Part shown: in pieces, positions 17,201 to 27,054 of the stretch
How the letters are laid out: each line of letters opens with the position of its first letter
Position numbering within the stretch: the stretch's first letter is position 1
Made by a program: the position numbers and the translations under genes
Assembly (NCBI RefSeq): GCF_008087625.1
Contig: NZ_CP042997.1
Span: 7,378,001 to 7,442,000 of the forward strand
Origin: Aquisphaera giovannonii
Lineage (GTDB): Bacteria > Planctomycetota > Planctomycetia > Isosphaerales > Isosphaeraceae
Reading direction: 5' to 3'
DNA: 64,000 nucleotides
The notes under the pieces: model-generated
What the model was told of the DNA's origin: nothing
Database searches by the model: none
Seen by the model: the letters and a program-made list of their open reading frames with translations, nothing else

Positions 17201-18271
17201 TCATCCCGAGAGCTTGGTGATCAGGGTGATCAGGGGCAGGAAAAGCCCGATGACCCCGATCGAAACGCCCACGAAGACGATGACCGCGGAGAGCACGGCC
17301 ATCACCGTCCCGGCGAACGCCGCCTGGCTCCTGGCCCGGGCCTCGTACATCTCCCCGGCCGCGTGCAGCAGGTCCGCCGTGGCGTCGTGGTCGCCGGCCC
17401 AGCGGATCAGGCGCGGGAGGTTCGGCGGGAGCTCGGGCTGCTTGCCCATCGTCGCGGCCAGCGGCCGCCCGTTCTCAACATCCCTGGCCATGGAGTCCGA
17501 GGCCCGCGCCAGGCCCGAGTTCTCCACGCCCTCTCCCGTCAGGCGAAGGGCCTCCGGCAGCGGCAGGCGGCTCTCCAGGAGCAGGGCCAGGAGGTGGCAG
17601 AACTCGGCCCATCCCGTGTACCTCCAGACGGCGCCAAGGACGGGGAGCCTCGCCAGGATCCCCCGCACCGCGGGGCCGCCGAACGCCAGCCTGCCCGCCA
17701 GCCAGAGCCCCGCCAGCACCAGGCCGACGACCGCGAGGCCGGGCCAGACGGCGCGGATCACGTGCGAGGTCTCGATGAGGGCCACCGTCATCATTGGGAT
17801 CGGGACCCCGAAATCCCGGAAGATCGACTCGAACATCGAGACGACGAAGACGTCCACCAGGACCAGGAGGATCAGCGTGAGCACGATGGTGAACACGGGG
17901 TAGGCCATGCTCAGCCAGAGCCGCCTCCGCAGCTCGGTGCCGATGCTCACGTATCCCGTGAAGCGGCCGAGCACGTCGCCGAGGCGGCCGGACTTCAGCC
18001 CCCCCAGGACGATCCCGCGCAGGTGGGCCGGGATCCGACGCTTCTGGAGGGCCATCGCCTCGTCCAGCGGCATGCCGCCCTCCAGCGCACGGCCCAGGTC
18101 CAGGAGGGACGCCCGGAGGCGGCCGTCCGGCAGCTCCTCGCCGAGCGCGGTGAGCCCCGGGCCTAGCGGCAGACCGGCCGCCGCCAGCGTTGAGACGTGG
18201 CCCGACAGCCCGGCCACCTCGTCCTCCGAGAGCCGACCCCCCTCCCCCTTGCCGCCGGTCAGGTCCGCCAT
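17201..18271 (-). CDS. GspF-like inner-membrane platform protein, copy 2
   Basis: A 356-residue GspF-domain protein of normal family length. It has two repeats: an N-terminal helix bundle (SGHVSTLAAAGLPLGPGLTALGEELPDG), a first transmembrane helix after RRRLWLSMAYPVFTIVL, the conserved MFESIFRDFGVPIPMMT turn (about residue 150), a second bundle containing LLALLLESRLPLPEAL, and the C-terminal helix ending in PLITLITKLSG. ATG 18271 follows GAGG by 8 bases; GTG 18280 is an alternative. It is 70 bases upstream of copy 3 and in the same transcript. It is presumably one of several platform subunits of an envelope pseudopilus machine. Confidence 0.85.
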   Translation of the reverse strand: MADLTGGKGEGGRLSEDEVAGLSGHVSTLAAAGLPLGPGLTALGEELPDGRLRASLLDLGRALEGGMPLDEAMALQKRRIPAHLRGIVLGGLKSGRLGDVLGRFTGYVSIGTELRRRLWLSMAYPVFTIVLTLILLVLVDVFVVSMFESIFRDFGVPIPMMTVALIETSHVIRAVWPGLAVVGLVLAGLWLAGRLAFGGPAVRGILARLPVLGAVWRYTGWAEFCHLLALLLESRLPLPEALRLTGEGVENSGLARASDSMARDVENGRPLAATMGKQPELPPNLPRLIRWAGDHDATADLLHAAGEMYEARARSQAAFAGTVMAVLSAVIVFVGVSIGVIGLFLPLITLITKLSG

Positions 18272-18326
18272 GTGCACCACCTCGTCGACTCGCGATCATC
18301 CCGCCCGCGCCGCCCGATGATCCGGA

Positions 18327-19427
18327 TCAGGGGCTCGAGATCGTGCGGAGCAGGGCCGCGAGGGGGACGAACAGGCTCAGGCCATAGAGGGCCGTCGCCG
18401 CCCCCCCCAGGACCAGCATCAGCAACGCAGGCAGGAAAATCCGGAGCTTCTCGGCCTGATACGCCCCCCTCTTGCGGTACATCGGCGCGAGGTTCCGCAG
18501 AGCAGTCGCCAGGGCCCCCTGCTCCGCTCCCGTGGAGAGCGTCCAGCGGAGCATCGGGCGGAAGGCTCGCGACTTCGGGTCCTTGAGGGCCTCGCGGGCC
18601 GACTCGCCGCGTGCCACCGCCTCGGAAAGCCTCCTCGCCCCGTCGGCGATCGTCGGGTTCCCGGACGCGTCGCCGGCCAGTTGCAGGGCCTGCGGATAGC
18701 CCACTCCGTGCTCCAGCAGGAGCGCGAGCAGCTCCGCGAAGCCCGCCGCCTCATAGTCCTCGCAGAGCTCGCCGACCCAGGGCACGAAGCGGAGGAAAGA
18801 GCGGGACGGCCCCTGGAAGGCTGCGGCCCCGCCCGACCGCCGCCAGGCGACCAGAAGGGCGATGAGCGTGATCGGCCAGGCGGGCCACCAGATCCAGGCG
18901 AGCTGGCCGGCCGTCGAGAGCCATCGCAGGGGCGCGACGACGGGGACTCCCAGCGACTCGCAGGCCGACACGAACCGGGGCACCACGAGCGTGACGAGCC
19001 CGAGGAAGAGGGAGTAGGCCAGGCTCAGGACGAGGATCGGATACCAGAGCGCCATGCCGACCGCCGACCGGGCCTCCCCATATCCCCGGAGGTAGGAGGT
19101 CAGGCCCTCGAGGGCCGCGGCCAGGTTCCCGGACCTCGCCCCCGCCTCCACGACCGCCCGATACAGCGGCGGGGCCGCCTGGCCCTCCGCATCCAGCGCC
19201 TCGTGCAGGCTCTCGCCATGCCCGATGCGCGTCGCGAGCGCGTCGGCGATCCGCTTCAGGCCGCCGCGAAGGTCATCTCCCAGCCGTCCCAGGCCGCGGT
19301 CCAGGGGCAGGCCGGACCGAACCAGCGCCACGATCTCCTCATTGAGCGCCGTCAGCTCACCGACCGTGAGCGATCCCGCAGACCCTCGCCCTTCGCCCGC
19401 CCGAGCCATCCGACGTCCCTCCGGCAC
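18327..19427 (-). CDS. GspF-like inner-membrane platform protein, copy 1 (first gene of operon)
   Basis: A 366-residue GspF-domain protein with the same two-repeat plan: LNEEIVALVRSGLPLDRGLGRLGDDL near the N terminus, a helix after SAVGMALWYPILVLSLAYSLFLG, the VVPRFVSACESLGVPV turn, a Trp-rich membrane pair (WIWWPAWPITL), the second bundle with LLALLLEHGVGYPQALQLAG, and a final membrane helix. It has diverged clearly from copies 2 and 3. It is the first gene of a nine-gene minus-strand operon and faces a divergent plus-strand surface-protein gene, so the operon promoter probably lies between 19428 and 19676. ATG 19427 or ATG 19409 could be the start. Confidence 0.82.
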   Translation of the reverse strand: MPEGRRMARAGEGRGSAGSLTVGELTALNEEIVALVRSGLPLDRGLGRLGDDLRGGLKRIADALATRIGHGESLHEALDAEGQAAPPLYRAVVEAGARSGNLAAALEGLTSYLRGYGEARSAVGMALWYPILVLSLAYSLFLGLVTLVVPRFVSACESLGVPVVAPLRWLSTAGQLAWIWWPAWPITLIALLVAWRRSGGAAAFQGPSRSFLRFVPWVGELCEDYEAAGFAELLALLLEHGVGYPQALQLAGDASGNPTIADGARRLSEAVARGESAREALKDPKSRAFRPMLRWTLSTGAEQGALATALRNLAPMYRKRGAYQAEKLRIFLPALLMLVLGGAATALYGLSLFVPLAALLRTISSP

Positions 19428-19676
19428 CCAGGCAGGGTCCGCCTCGACCCGGCCTACGACAATTGTGACAGGCCTATCTCACCACAGATGTCGGACATGA
19501 TCAAGTGGCGACCGGCGAAAATCGCGGCCCGGCTCCTCGACTCCGCGGGGGCCTCCGCCTGGGTTGACTCCGCGGCATCCGGCCAGTAGGTTGAACAATC
19601 GTTCCACATGCGATCGATCGAGCACCGGGCGCCCCTTGCGGTCCTCTCGCGAGGGCCGCCGGGCGGGAGGACGGCG
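19428..19676. promoter_or_regulatory. Divergent promoter region (GspF operon / DUF1549 gene)
   Basis: About 250 bases between two divergently read genes. A short imperfect AT-containing stretch lies at 19458-19500 and includes a perfect 5-base inverted repeat, ATGTC and GACAT (19487-19497). Promoter function is inferred from gene direction only; I could not fix -35 and -10 boxes. Confidence 0.3.
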
Positions 19677-21887
19677 ATGGGCTTTCTCCGGTCGGCAACG
19701 GCCGCCGCGGCCGCCATGCTGGCATCCGTCCTCGCGGGATCCCAGGCGTCGGAGGTGGCCGCCGGGCGGGCGGTCAGCTTCCGGAACGACATCGTCCCCC
19801 TGCTCTCGTCGGCCGGCTGCAACATGGGGGCCTGCCACGGGAACGCGAGCGGCAAGGGCGGATTCAAGCTCAGCCTCCGGGGCGACGACCCGGCGTTCGA
19901 CCTCCACGCGCTGACGCGAGAGTCGTACGGCCGGCGCGTGAGCGTGGACGAGCCCCCGTCGAGCCTGATCGTCCTCAAGCCAACCGGACAGGTCCCCCAC
20001 GAGGGCGGCATCCGCTTCGCAGCCTCGTCGCCCGAGGCGAAGGCCCTCCGCGACTGGATCGCGGCGGGGGCGGCGGATGACGAGGTCTCGGCCCCGCGCC
20101 TGAAGGCGGTGCACGTGGAGCCGACTCGAGCGATCGTGACCGCGCCGGGGAGCACCGTCCAGCTCCGCGTCACCGCCGACCTCGACGACGGCTCGGTGCG
20201 CGACGTGACGCGGCAATGCGCCTTCGACCTGAGCGACCCGACGCTGGCGGAGGTCTCGCCGACCGGGCTGGTCCGCGCCAGCCGTCGCGGCGAGGTCGCG
20301 GTCGCCGTCCGATACCTCAAGGGCCGGGGGGTCAGCCGGCTGGCCTTCCTGCCGGATCGGCCGTCCTTCGCCTGGGCCGGGCCGCCCCCGCGAGAGATCG
20401 TGGATGAGCGCGTCTTCGCGAGGCTGAAGTCGCTGAGGGTCAATCCCTCCCCGCTCGCCCCGGACCACGTCTTCCTCCGGCGGGCCTACCTCGACACGAT
20501 CGGCCGCCTCCCCGAGCCGGAGGAGACCCGCTCCTTCCTGGCGGACGAGGCGACGGACAAGCGCCCTCGGCTCGTCGAATCGCTCGTCGCCCGGCCGGAG
20601 TTCGCCGACTTCTGGGCCCTCAAGTGGGCCGACCTCCTCCGCAACGAGGAGAAGACGATGGGCGACAAGGGGGTCTGGGTCTTCCAGCGCTGGCTCCGCG
20701 ATGCGCTCGACGCCGACACGCCCCTGGATGAGCTCGCGGGACGGATCGTCGCCGGCCGGGGTTCCACCTGGGCCAACCCGCCCGCGAGCTTCCACCGCAC
20801 CAACCGCGACCCCCAGGCCGCGGCCGAGGCCGTCGCCCAGGTCTTCCTCGGGGTCCGCCTCCAGTGCGCCCGCTGCCACAACCACCCGTTCGACGATTGG
20901 ACCCAGGACGACTACTACGGCCTGGCGGCCTGCTTCTCCAACGTCCGGCGCAAGGAGGTCAACAACGCCCGATCGGACAACCTGGACAAGCACGAGGTCG
21001 TGGGCGACGAGATCGTCTTCGCGCGCGGAGCGGCCTTCATGCTCCAGCCGCGGACCAGGGAGCGCCTCGAGCCGAAGCCCCCGGGCGGTCCATGCCTCGG
21101 CCCGGCCGACGGCGCGGAGGCCCTCGACCGGCTGGCCGCGTGGCTCACGAAGGGGAACCGCCAGTTCGCCCGGAACATGGCGAACCGGATCTGGTTCCAC
21201 CTGATGGGCCGAGGCCTGGTCGAGCCCGTGGACGACTTCCGCGCGTCCAACCCGCCGTCCGACCCGGAGTTAGTCGAGGCGCTCGCCGACGAACTCACCG
21301 CCCGAGGGATGCGGCTGAAGCCGCTCGTGGTCCTGATCATGAACTCCGCCGCGTATCAACTGGACGGCCGCCCCCTGCCCGGCGAGCCGGACGACCCGTC
21401 GTACTACTCCCACGCGGCGGTCCGGCTCCTCCCCGCCGAGGTGCTGCTGGACGCGATGAGCCAGGTGACGGGCATCCCCGATCGCTACAAGGCGGCCCCT
21501 TCCCGCCTCAGGGCCGTGCAATTGCCGGGCATCGGCGCGGAGAATCCATTCCTCAAGGCCTTCGGCAAGCCCGAACGGCTGCTCACCTGCGAGTGCGAGC
21601 GGGCGGAGTCCACGACGCTCGCCCAGGCCTTCCAGATGATCAACGGCCCGGCCCTGCGGAAGAAGCTCGCGCATCCGGAGAACCGCATCGGCCGGCTGCT
21701 CGCGAGGAAGGCCCCGCCGGAGGGGGTCCTGGAGGAGCTCTACCTCGCCGCGCTCTGCCGGAGGCCCACGGCGGCGGAGGCCCGCGCGATCCTGGCGCAC
21801 GTCGGCGCCGCGCCCGCACCATTCGACGGCTGGCAGGATGCAGCCTGGGCCGTCCTCAACAGCAAGGAATTCCTGCTCCGTCATTGA
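19677..21887 (+). CDS. DUF1549/DUF1553 planctomycete surface protein with cytochrome-like and Big2 domains
   Basis: A 736-residue exported protein. ATG 19677 follows GGGAGG by 6 bases and opens a signal peptide (MGFLRSATAAAAAMLASVLAG). The order is a planctomycete cytochrome-like domain with a CNMGACH (CX4CH) motif at about residues 44-50, a bacterial Ig-like (Big2) domain at about 140-220 (TAPGSTVQLRVTADLDDGS to ATGLV-like SPTGLVRAS), DUF1549 at about 240-420 (FLRRAYLDTIGRLPEPEE; ARCHNHPFDDWTQDDYYGLAA with a second CXXCH at ~400), and DUF1553 at about 470-730 (NRIWFHLMGRGLVEPVDDF). These proteins are abundant in planctomycetes, are usually followed by a DUF1501 gene as here, and are thought to act at the cell surface. 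No defined reaction is established. Confidence 0.92.
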   Translation: MGFLRSATAAAAAMLASVLAGSQASEVAAGRAVSFRNDIVPLLSSAGCNMGACHGNASGKGGFKLSLRGDDPAFDLHALTRESYGRRVSVDEPPSSLIVLKPTGQVPHEGGIRFAASSPEAKALRDWIAAGAADDEVSAPRLKAVHVEPTRAIVTAPGSTVQLRVTADLDDGSVRDVTRQCAFDLSDPTLAEVSPTGLVRASRRGEVAVAVRYLKGRGVSRLAFLPDRPSFAWAGPPPREIVDERVFARLKSLRVNPSPLAPDHVFLRRAYLDTIGRLPEPEETRSFLADEATDKRPRLVESLVARPEFADFWALKWADLLRNEEKTMGDKGVWVFQRWLRDALDADTPLDELAGRIVAGRGSTWANPPASFHRTNRDPQAAAEAVAQVFLGVRLQCARCHNHPFDDWTQDDYYGLAACFSNVRRKEVNNARSDNLDKHEVVGDEIVFARGAAFMLQPRTRERLEPKPPGGPCLGPADGAEALDRLAAWLTKGNRQFARNMANRIWFHLMGRGLVEPVDDFRASNPPSDPELVEALADELTARGMRLKPLVVLIMNSAAYQLDGRPLPGEPDDPSYYSHAAVRLLPAEVLLDAMSQVTGIPDRYKAAPSRLRAVQLPGIGAENPFLKAFGKPERLLTCECERAESTTLAQAFQMINGPALRKKLAHPENRIGRLLARKAPPEGVLEELYLAALCRRPTAAEARAILAHVGAAPAPFDGWQDAAWAVLNSKEFLLRH

Positions 21888-21923
21888 GGCCATCAGGGCG
21901 GTCAAGGGCCGGGAGGCGAGCCG

Positions 21924-23318
21924 ATGCATCGGGGATGTGCGGATTTCCAAGCAGGCTGGTGCACGCGCAGGGCGCTGCTGCGTGCGGGCACGGCGGGCAT
22001 GGCGGGCCTTGGCCTATCCAGCATCCTGCGGGCCGCGGCCGCGCCGGCGGGCGGGAACTCGCTACGGCCTCGCGCGAAGCACATCATCCTCCTGCACCAG
22101 TTCGGCGGCCCTTCGCACCTCGACACCTTCGACATGAAGCCGGATGCACCCTCGGGGATCCGCGGCGAGTTCCGGCCGATCGCCACGCCCACGCCGGGGA
22201 TGACGATCTCCGAGCACCTCCCGCGGTTCGCGACGGTCCTGGACCGCTTCGCGCAGGTCCGCTCCGTGCACCACAAGATGAGGAACCACAACTCGGCGAC
22301 CTATTACAGCCTCACCGGCCACGCCCCGCCGATCGACGACATCCGCCTGCGGGACACGCAGGAGCTCTACCCGGCCTACGGCAGCACGGTGGCCCGGTTC
22401 CGGCCCGTGGAGGACCCGGCCGTCCCCAGCTTCGTCTCCTTCCCGCACGTCCTCCGGGACGGCTCGGTAACGCCCGGCCAGCACGCGAGCTTCCTGGGCA
22501 AGGCCTTCGACCCCTTCTTCGTCAGCCAGGACCCGAGCAAGGCCAACTTCAGGCTCCCCGAGCTGACGCTCCCCTCCGACATGGGGCTGGGGCGGCTCGA
22601 CGACCGCAGGGGCCTCCAGAAGCTCATCGACGCCCAGACCGATCTCCTCGAGTGGTCCGAGGCCGCCCAGGGCGTGGACGCCTTCTACTCGCGGGCGCTC
22701 ACCATGCTGGCCTCGCCCCGGGTCCGCCAGGCCTTCGACCTGTCGCTCGAGCCCGATCGGCTGCGGGACGACTACGGCCGGACGACCTACGGCCAGAGCT
22801 GCCTGCTGGCCCGTCGCCTCGTGGAGGCCGGGGTGCGTTTCGTCTCCGTCTATTACTCCGCGTCCATCGGCGGGGCCAGGGGGGGCTGGGACACGCACGG
22901 GGACAACTTCCGGCAGCTCAAGGATCGGCTCCTCCCGATCACGGACCAGGCGGTCCCGACCCTGATCCTGGACCTCGCTGCCAGGGGCCTCCTGGACGAG
23001 ACGCTCGTCGTCTGGATGGGCGAGTTCGGGCGCTCGCCGCGGGTGATGAACACCAAGCAGTTCGGCCCCGACGGCCGCGACCACTGGCCCTTCTGCTACA
23101 CGGTCCTCTTCGCCGGCGGGGGCACGATCCCCGGCGCCATTCACGGCTCGAGCGACCGCATCGGCGCCTACCCCGCCAGCGACCCCGTCACGCCCGACGA
23201 CATCGCCGCGACCCTGTTCTGGGCCCTCGGAATCGACCCCTCGACCGAATTCCACGACACCCTGAATCGTCCCCTACCGATAGCCGCGGGGGATCCCGTG
23301 ACCCGAATCTTCGCCTGA
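21924..23318 (+). CDS. DUF1501 (sulfatase-like) exported protein
   Basis: A 464-residue DUF1501 protein. The N terminus has a twin-arginine type leader (CTRRALLRAGTAGMAGLG, residues 13-30). The mature domain shows the family landmarks IILLHQFGGPSHLDTFDMKPDAP, SVHHKMRNHNSATYYSLTG, and VVWMGEFGRSPRVM followed by GRDHWPFCY, which resemble alkaline-phosphatase/sulfatase-fold proteins. It is the standard partner gene of DUF1549/DUF1553 proteins and begins 36 bases after one. It probably acts in the periplasm; its reaction is unknown. An imperfect hairpin around 23348-23369 lies between it and the HEAT genes. Confidence 0.93.
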   Translation: MHRGCADFQAGWCTRRALLRAGTAGMAGLGLSSILRAAAAPAGGNSLRPRAKHIILLHQFGGPSHLDTFDMKPDAPSGIRGEFRPIATPTPGMTISEHLPRFATVLDRFAQVRSVHHKMRNHNSATYYSLTGHAPPIDDIRLRDTQELYPAYGSTVARFRPVEDPAVPSFVSFPHVLRDGSVTPGQHASFLGKAFDPFFVSQDPSKANFRLPELTLPSDMGLGRLDDRRGLQKLIDAQTDLLEWSEAAQGVDAFYSRALTMLASPRVRQAFDLSLEPDRLRDDYGRTTYGQSCLLARRLVEAGVRFVSVYYSASIGGARGGWDTHGDNFRQLKDRLLPITDQAVPTLILDLAARGLLDETLVVWMGEFGRSPRVMNTKQFGPDGRDHWPFCYTVLFAGGGTIPGAIHGSSDRIGAYPASDPVTPDDIAATLFWALGIDPSTEFHDTLNRPLPIAAGDPVTRIFA

Positions 23319-23456
23319 GACGCCGGGCGGCCGAGCCACGCCCGATGGCCCGCAGTACTGTGCGGCCGAGTCCGCGTCGGGGTACAATCTCCGGGCACCG
23401 ATCGGACGCCGCCGCATTTCACCCAGGCGGGACGCGCCTGAGTCGAGAGCCTGCGC

Positions 23457-26400
23457 ATGTCTTCGCCCGCTACATGGCTGCCGCTCGCGATGGGCGTGGC
23501 ATTCCTCCTCTCGCCACCTGAGGCAAGGGCGGAGGGGCCGCTCGCCACGCCGACCAACCGAATCATCAGGGACCTGAAAGACGGCCACCTGGACGCGAAG
23601 GTCGCGGCCTTGCAGCAGATCAGCCGGCTCGGTTCGCGTGCGGTGCCACTCCTCGCCGACCTGATCGCGGCGCTCGGCGATCCGGAGCCGAGGGTCCGGG
23701 CCGCCGCGGCGAGGATCCTGGGCGGCCTCGGCCGCGAGGCCATGCCCGCCGGCACGGCGCTCATCGCCGGGCTCTCCGATCCCGTCCTCGAGGTGAGGGT
23801 CGCCGCGGCGAAGTCCCTGTTGCGCGTGCCGGCCGATCCGGAGCAGCTCGTCCCGGCGGTCCTCGCCGCGATCCGGGAGCGGCCCGAGGGGTTATCCGAC
23901 CTGGCCGTGGAGATTCTCTCGAGATCGGGGCCTCGCGCGGTCCCCGCCGCCATCGACCTGCTGGGCGACCGGGGCACCGGGCGGGTGCGGCTCGGCGCGA
24001 AGGTGATCCTGCAGCTCGGCAGGGAGGCTGCATCCGCCTCGACGGCGCTCCTGGAGGCCTGCCGCGGGGCGGGCCGCGAGCTTCGACTGGAGATCGCCCA
24101 GGCCCTGGAGGCGACCTCGCCGTCTTCCCTGCCCCTCATCATCGCCGCGCTCCGAGATCGCGACCCGAAGGTCCGCGGCACGGCGGCGCGGGCCGTCGCC
24201 TTCATGAGCTTCCGCGGGGCCCCGGCCATGCCCGCGCTCCTCGACGCCCTCATCGATCCGGGGACGTGCGACGACCCTGCGCTCCCGGATCATCGGATGT
24301 CCGTCAACAACTTCGAGGATCCGGAGATCGGTTTCGGATACCACGCGGCGCTCGTCTCGATCGGGCCGGAAGCGCAGAAGGCCCTGATCTCCCGCCTGGA
24401 CAGCCCGCGGCCCGGCGAGCGGGCGGCGGCCGTGCGAGCGATTGGTGCCTTCGGGCAGGCAGCCGGGCCCGCGGTACCGAAGCTGGTGGGATTTCTCGCA
24501 CGACCGGGCCTGCGAGCCCAGGCCGCGGAGGCTCTGGGCCGCATCGGATACCCGGCCCACGGGACGGTGCCGATGCTCGTCACGTCCCTCAAAATGAAGG
24601 ATCCCGAGCTGCGATTCCGCGCCGCCCAGGCGCTGGGCCAGATGGGACTTGCCAACACTCCCGCCGCGAAGGAGGCGATCCGAGGTCTCAATGCGGCCGC
24701 CAAGGATCCGGAGCCGCGCATCCGGCTGGCGGCGGCCTCCTCGCTCGCTCAGATCTCCCAGTCGCAGTTCGCGGAGATGATCCCGCTCCTCCGCGACCCC
24801 GACGCGAAGGTCCGCCGCTTCGCCCTGATGATGATCGCCAACCGCGAGAAGCACGACGACTCCGTCATCGCCGACATCCTGGAGTCCATGCGCGACCACG
24901 ACCCTCGCATCCGGCGTGCGGCGGCGGTGGCCGTCAATCGCGACGACATGGGCCGCGATCGCGTGGTGGCCGCGCTGCTGGACATGCTAAGAGACCCGGA
25001 CCCGGAGGCCCGCACGGAGGCGGCCATCAACCTCGCCACGGTCGACGCCGGCCAATCCATCTGGATTTCCCCGGACCGGAACTACCAGGGCCAGGCTCCC
25101 TCGCACGCCCTGGCGGCGGCACCGGGGGCCGGGAAGCGGCTGCGGGCCGCACTGGAAGACCCGGATCGCCGCGTCCGAGTGGCGGCGGCCCATGCGCTCA
25201 CGGCCCTGAAGCGAGAGGCGGGGGAGAATGTCCCGGCGCTCCTGCTCCGCCTGAGGACGGATCCATCCGGCCTGGTCCGCGCCGCCGCGGCCTCGGCCCT
25301 CGGCCGATACGGCGACGCCGCGGCCCCCGCCCTGCCCGCCCTGCTGGCGGCCCTCGGCGATCCGACCGAGGACGGGCAGAACGGCCGGTTGATGGCGTAC
25401 GCCGTGGCCGGGGCGATCCGGGTGATCCGTGGCGACGACCCCGGGGTGATCAACGAGCGTCTCGTCGGGCTGTTGGAGGATCCCCGACCCAGGGTCCGCG
25501 AGATCGCCAGCTACGCACTCCTGTCGCAGACGCCGCAGCCGCTGCTGGAGCTCTGCACGAGGCTCAAGGATCCGCGTACGACCCGCGAATATCGGTATAC
25601 CATCATCCGGCACCTGGCGTGGCACCACGGGACGTTCGCGCCGGCCGCCCGGTTCCCCGCCCAGAAGCGGCAGGACGTCGAGGGGCCGCGCAGGGCCCTC
25701 GAGGCCGCACTCCCGGTCCTTGAGGCGGTCGCACTGGACATCGAGGCGGACGACCAGCTCCGCCACAACGCTTACCAGGTCGCCGCGAGCGTCCATCCCG
25801 CACCGGAGGCCCGCATCCGCCTGCTCCTGGAGGTGTTCGGTCGAAGTCGGCTCGGGATCCCCGAACCGGCGATCCTCGGCAACACGCCGCCGGCGGCCGT
25901 GGGTACGCTCATCGCGGGGCTTGACGATCCCGATCGAGCCGTCCGCACGGTCGCGGCGTACACGGCATGGGCGCCCGTCTCCTCCCAGCCACCCGACGAC
26001 GATCCGGCCGCGCCGCGGAACCGCGTGATCGCCGCCCTGACCCGAGCGCTCGACGATGCGGAGCCGCAGGTCCGCTGGGCCGCGGCGACCGCCCTGGGAG
26101 ACCTCGGCCAGTCGAGAAATCCCCAGCAGCCGCGACGAATCGCGCGGGAGACGATCCGGAGGCTGGGGGTGATGGTCCGGGATCGCTCGGCGCGATTGCA
26201 GCCCGGCGACTGGTTCAGGAGTTCGGACGCTGGGGTGCCGACCGGAGCCGTGCCAACCGTCGGCAACCAGCCGGGCCCCAAGCTACGGGCGGTCGCCGCG
26301 AGGGCCCTCGGCTGCCTCGCCTCCGGCGGGGATGAGAGCGTCCGCGACCTGATCCAGGCTCTGGACGACGAGGACAACCTCGTCCGCTGGTACGCCGTGC

Positions 26401-26999
26401 GTGCCCTGGGCCAGCTGGGGCCGGAAGGGAGGGCGGCCGTGGGGCCTCTCGTCGCCGTCCTGGGGGGACACAAGGTCGACACGCCGTCGCGCTTCGTCGC
26501 CGATCCCCGCTACTTCGCGGCCTGGTCGCTCGGCCAGATCGGCAAGGACGCCGGCAGCGCCTTGCCAGCGCTCATCCGCGCGCTGAGCGACCCGGATCCC
26601 TCCATCCGCAACGTCGCGGCGATGTCCATCGCCGCGGTGGCACCGGGCGACCCCGCGGCCCTCCGTGAGCTGACTCGGGCCATGCACGACCGATACGACA
26701 GCGATCTGGCCAATTCCGCCCGGGCCGGCCTGCTCGCGATGCGAAGCCAGTCCGTCCCCGTCTTCCTCGCGGATCTGGATTCGGCCGACCTGAACGACCG
26801 GCTGGCCGCGGTGAACTGCCTGGGCGCACTGGGCCCCACCTCGAAGGCCGCCTTGCCCCGCCTGAAGAAGCTGGCCGAGAAGGCGGACTTCGACCTGAAG
26901 CAGATGGCCACGAATGCCATCGAGCGGATCGAGTCGAGGTCGTTGCAGCCCGCGCAGCCCGAAGAGGAGGACGCCCTCCCCGCGGACCCCCACGGTTGA
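23457..26999 (+). CDS. Giant secreted HEAT-repeat protein, paralogue 1
   Basis: 1,180 residues. ATG 23457 opens a signal peptide (MSSPATWLPLAMGVAFLLSPPEARAEG). Nearly the whole remainder is HEAT/PBS-lyase-type repeats of about 30-37 residues, seen as recurring D-P-x-x-x-V-R-x-x-A-A-x-A-L-G blocks. Non-HEAT inserts interrupt them: an acidic DHRMSVNNFEDPE loop at about residue 275-290, an aromatic ISPDRNYQGQ loop at about 540, a VFGRSRLGIPEP element at about 795, and a LQPGDWF element at about 912. A charged tail ends the protein. No catalytic domain is visible, so it is probably a large extracytoplasmic binding or scaffold solenoid. It is the first of three collinear paralogues. Confidence 0.88.
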   Translation: MSSPATWLPLAMGVAFLLSPPEARAEGPLATPTNRIIRDLKDGHLDAKVAALQQISRLGSRAVPLLADLIAALGDPEPRVRAAAARILGGLGREAMPAGTALIAGLSDPVLEVRVAAAKSLLRVPADPEQLVPAVLAAIRERPEGLSDLAVEILSRSGPRAVPAAIDLLGDRGTGRVRLGAKVILQLGREAASASTALLEACRGAGRELRLEIAQALEATSPSSLPLIIAALRDRDPKVRGTAARAVAFMSFRGAPAMPALLDALIDPGTCDDPALPDHRMSVNNFEDPEIGFGYHAALVSIGPEAQKALISRLDSPRPGERAAAVRAIGAFGQAAGPAVPKLVGFLARPGLRAQAAEALGRIGYPAHGTVPMLVTSLKMKDPELRFRAAQALGQMGLANTPAAKEAIRGLNAAAKDPEPRIRLAAASSLAQISQSQFAEMIPLLRDPDAKVRRFALMMIANREKHDDSVIADILESMRDHDPRIRRAAAVAVNRDDMGRDRVVAALLDMLRDPDPEARTEAAINLATVDAGQSIWISPDRNYQGQAPSHALAAAPGAGKRLRAALEDPDRRVRVAAAHALTALKREAGENVPALLLRLRTDPSGLVRAAAASALGRYGDAAAPALPALLAALGDPTEDGQNGRLMAYAVAGAIRVIRGDDPGVINERLVGLLEDPRPRVREIASYALLSQTPQPLLELCTRLKDPRTTREYRYTIIRHLAWHHGTFAPAARFPAQKRQDVEGPRRALEAALPVLEAVALDIEADDQLRHNAYQVAASVHPAPEARIRLLLEVFGRSRLGIPEPAILGNTPPAAVGTLIAGLDDPDRAVRTVAAYTAWAPVSSQPPDDDPAAPRNRVIAALTRALDDAEPQVRWAAATALGDLGQSRNPQQPRRIARETIRRLGVMVRDRSARLQPGDWFRSSDAGVPTGAVPTVGNQPGPKLRAVAARALGCLASGGDESVRDLIQALDDEDNLVRWYAVRALGQLGPEGRAAVGPLVAVLGGHKVDTPSRFVADPRYFAAWSLGQIGKDAGSALPALIRALSDPDPSIRNVAAMSIAAVAPGDPAALRELTRAMHDRYDSDLANSARAGLLAMRSQSVPVFLADLDSADLNDRLAAVNCLGALGPTSKAALPRLKKLAEKADFDLKQMATNAIERIESRSLQPAQPEEEDALPADPHG

Positions 27000-27054
27000 G
27001 CCGCGCGACGCGCGGGGCCGTCGACGGCCCACATAAGCCGGCAGGAGACCCTAC

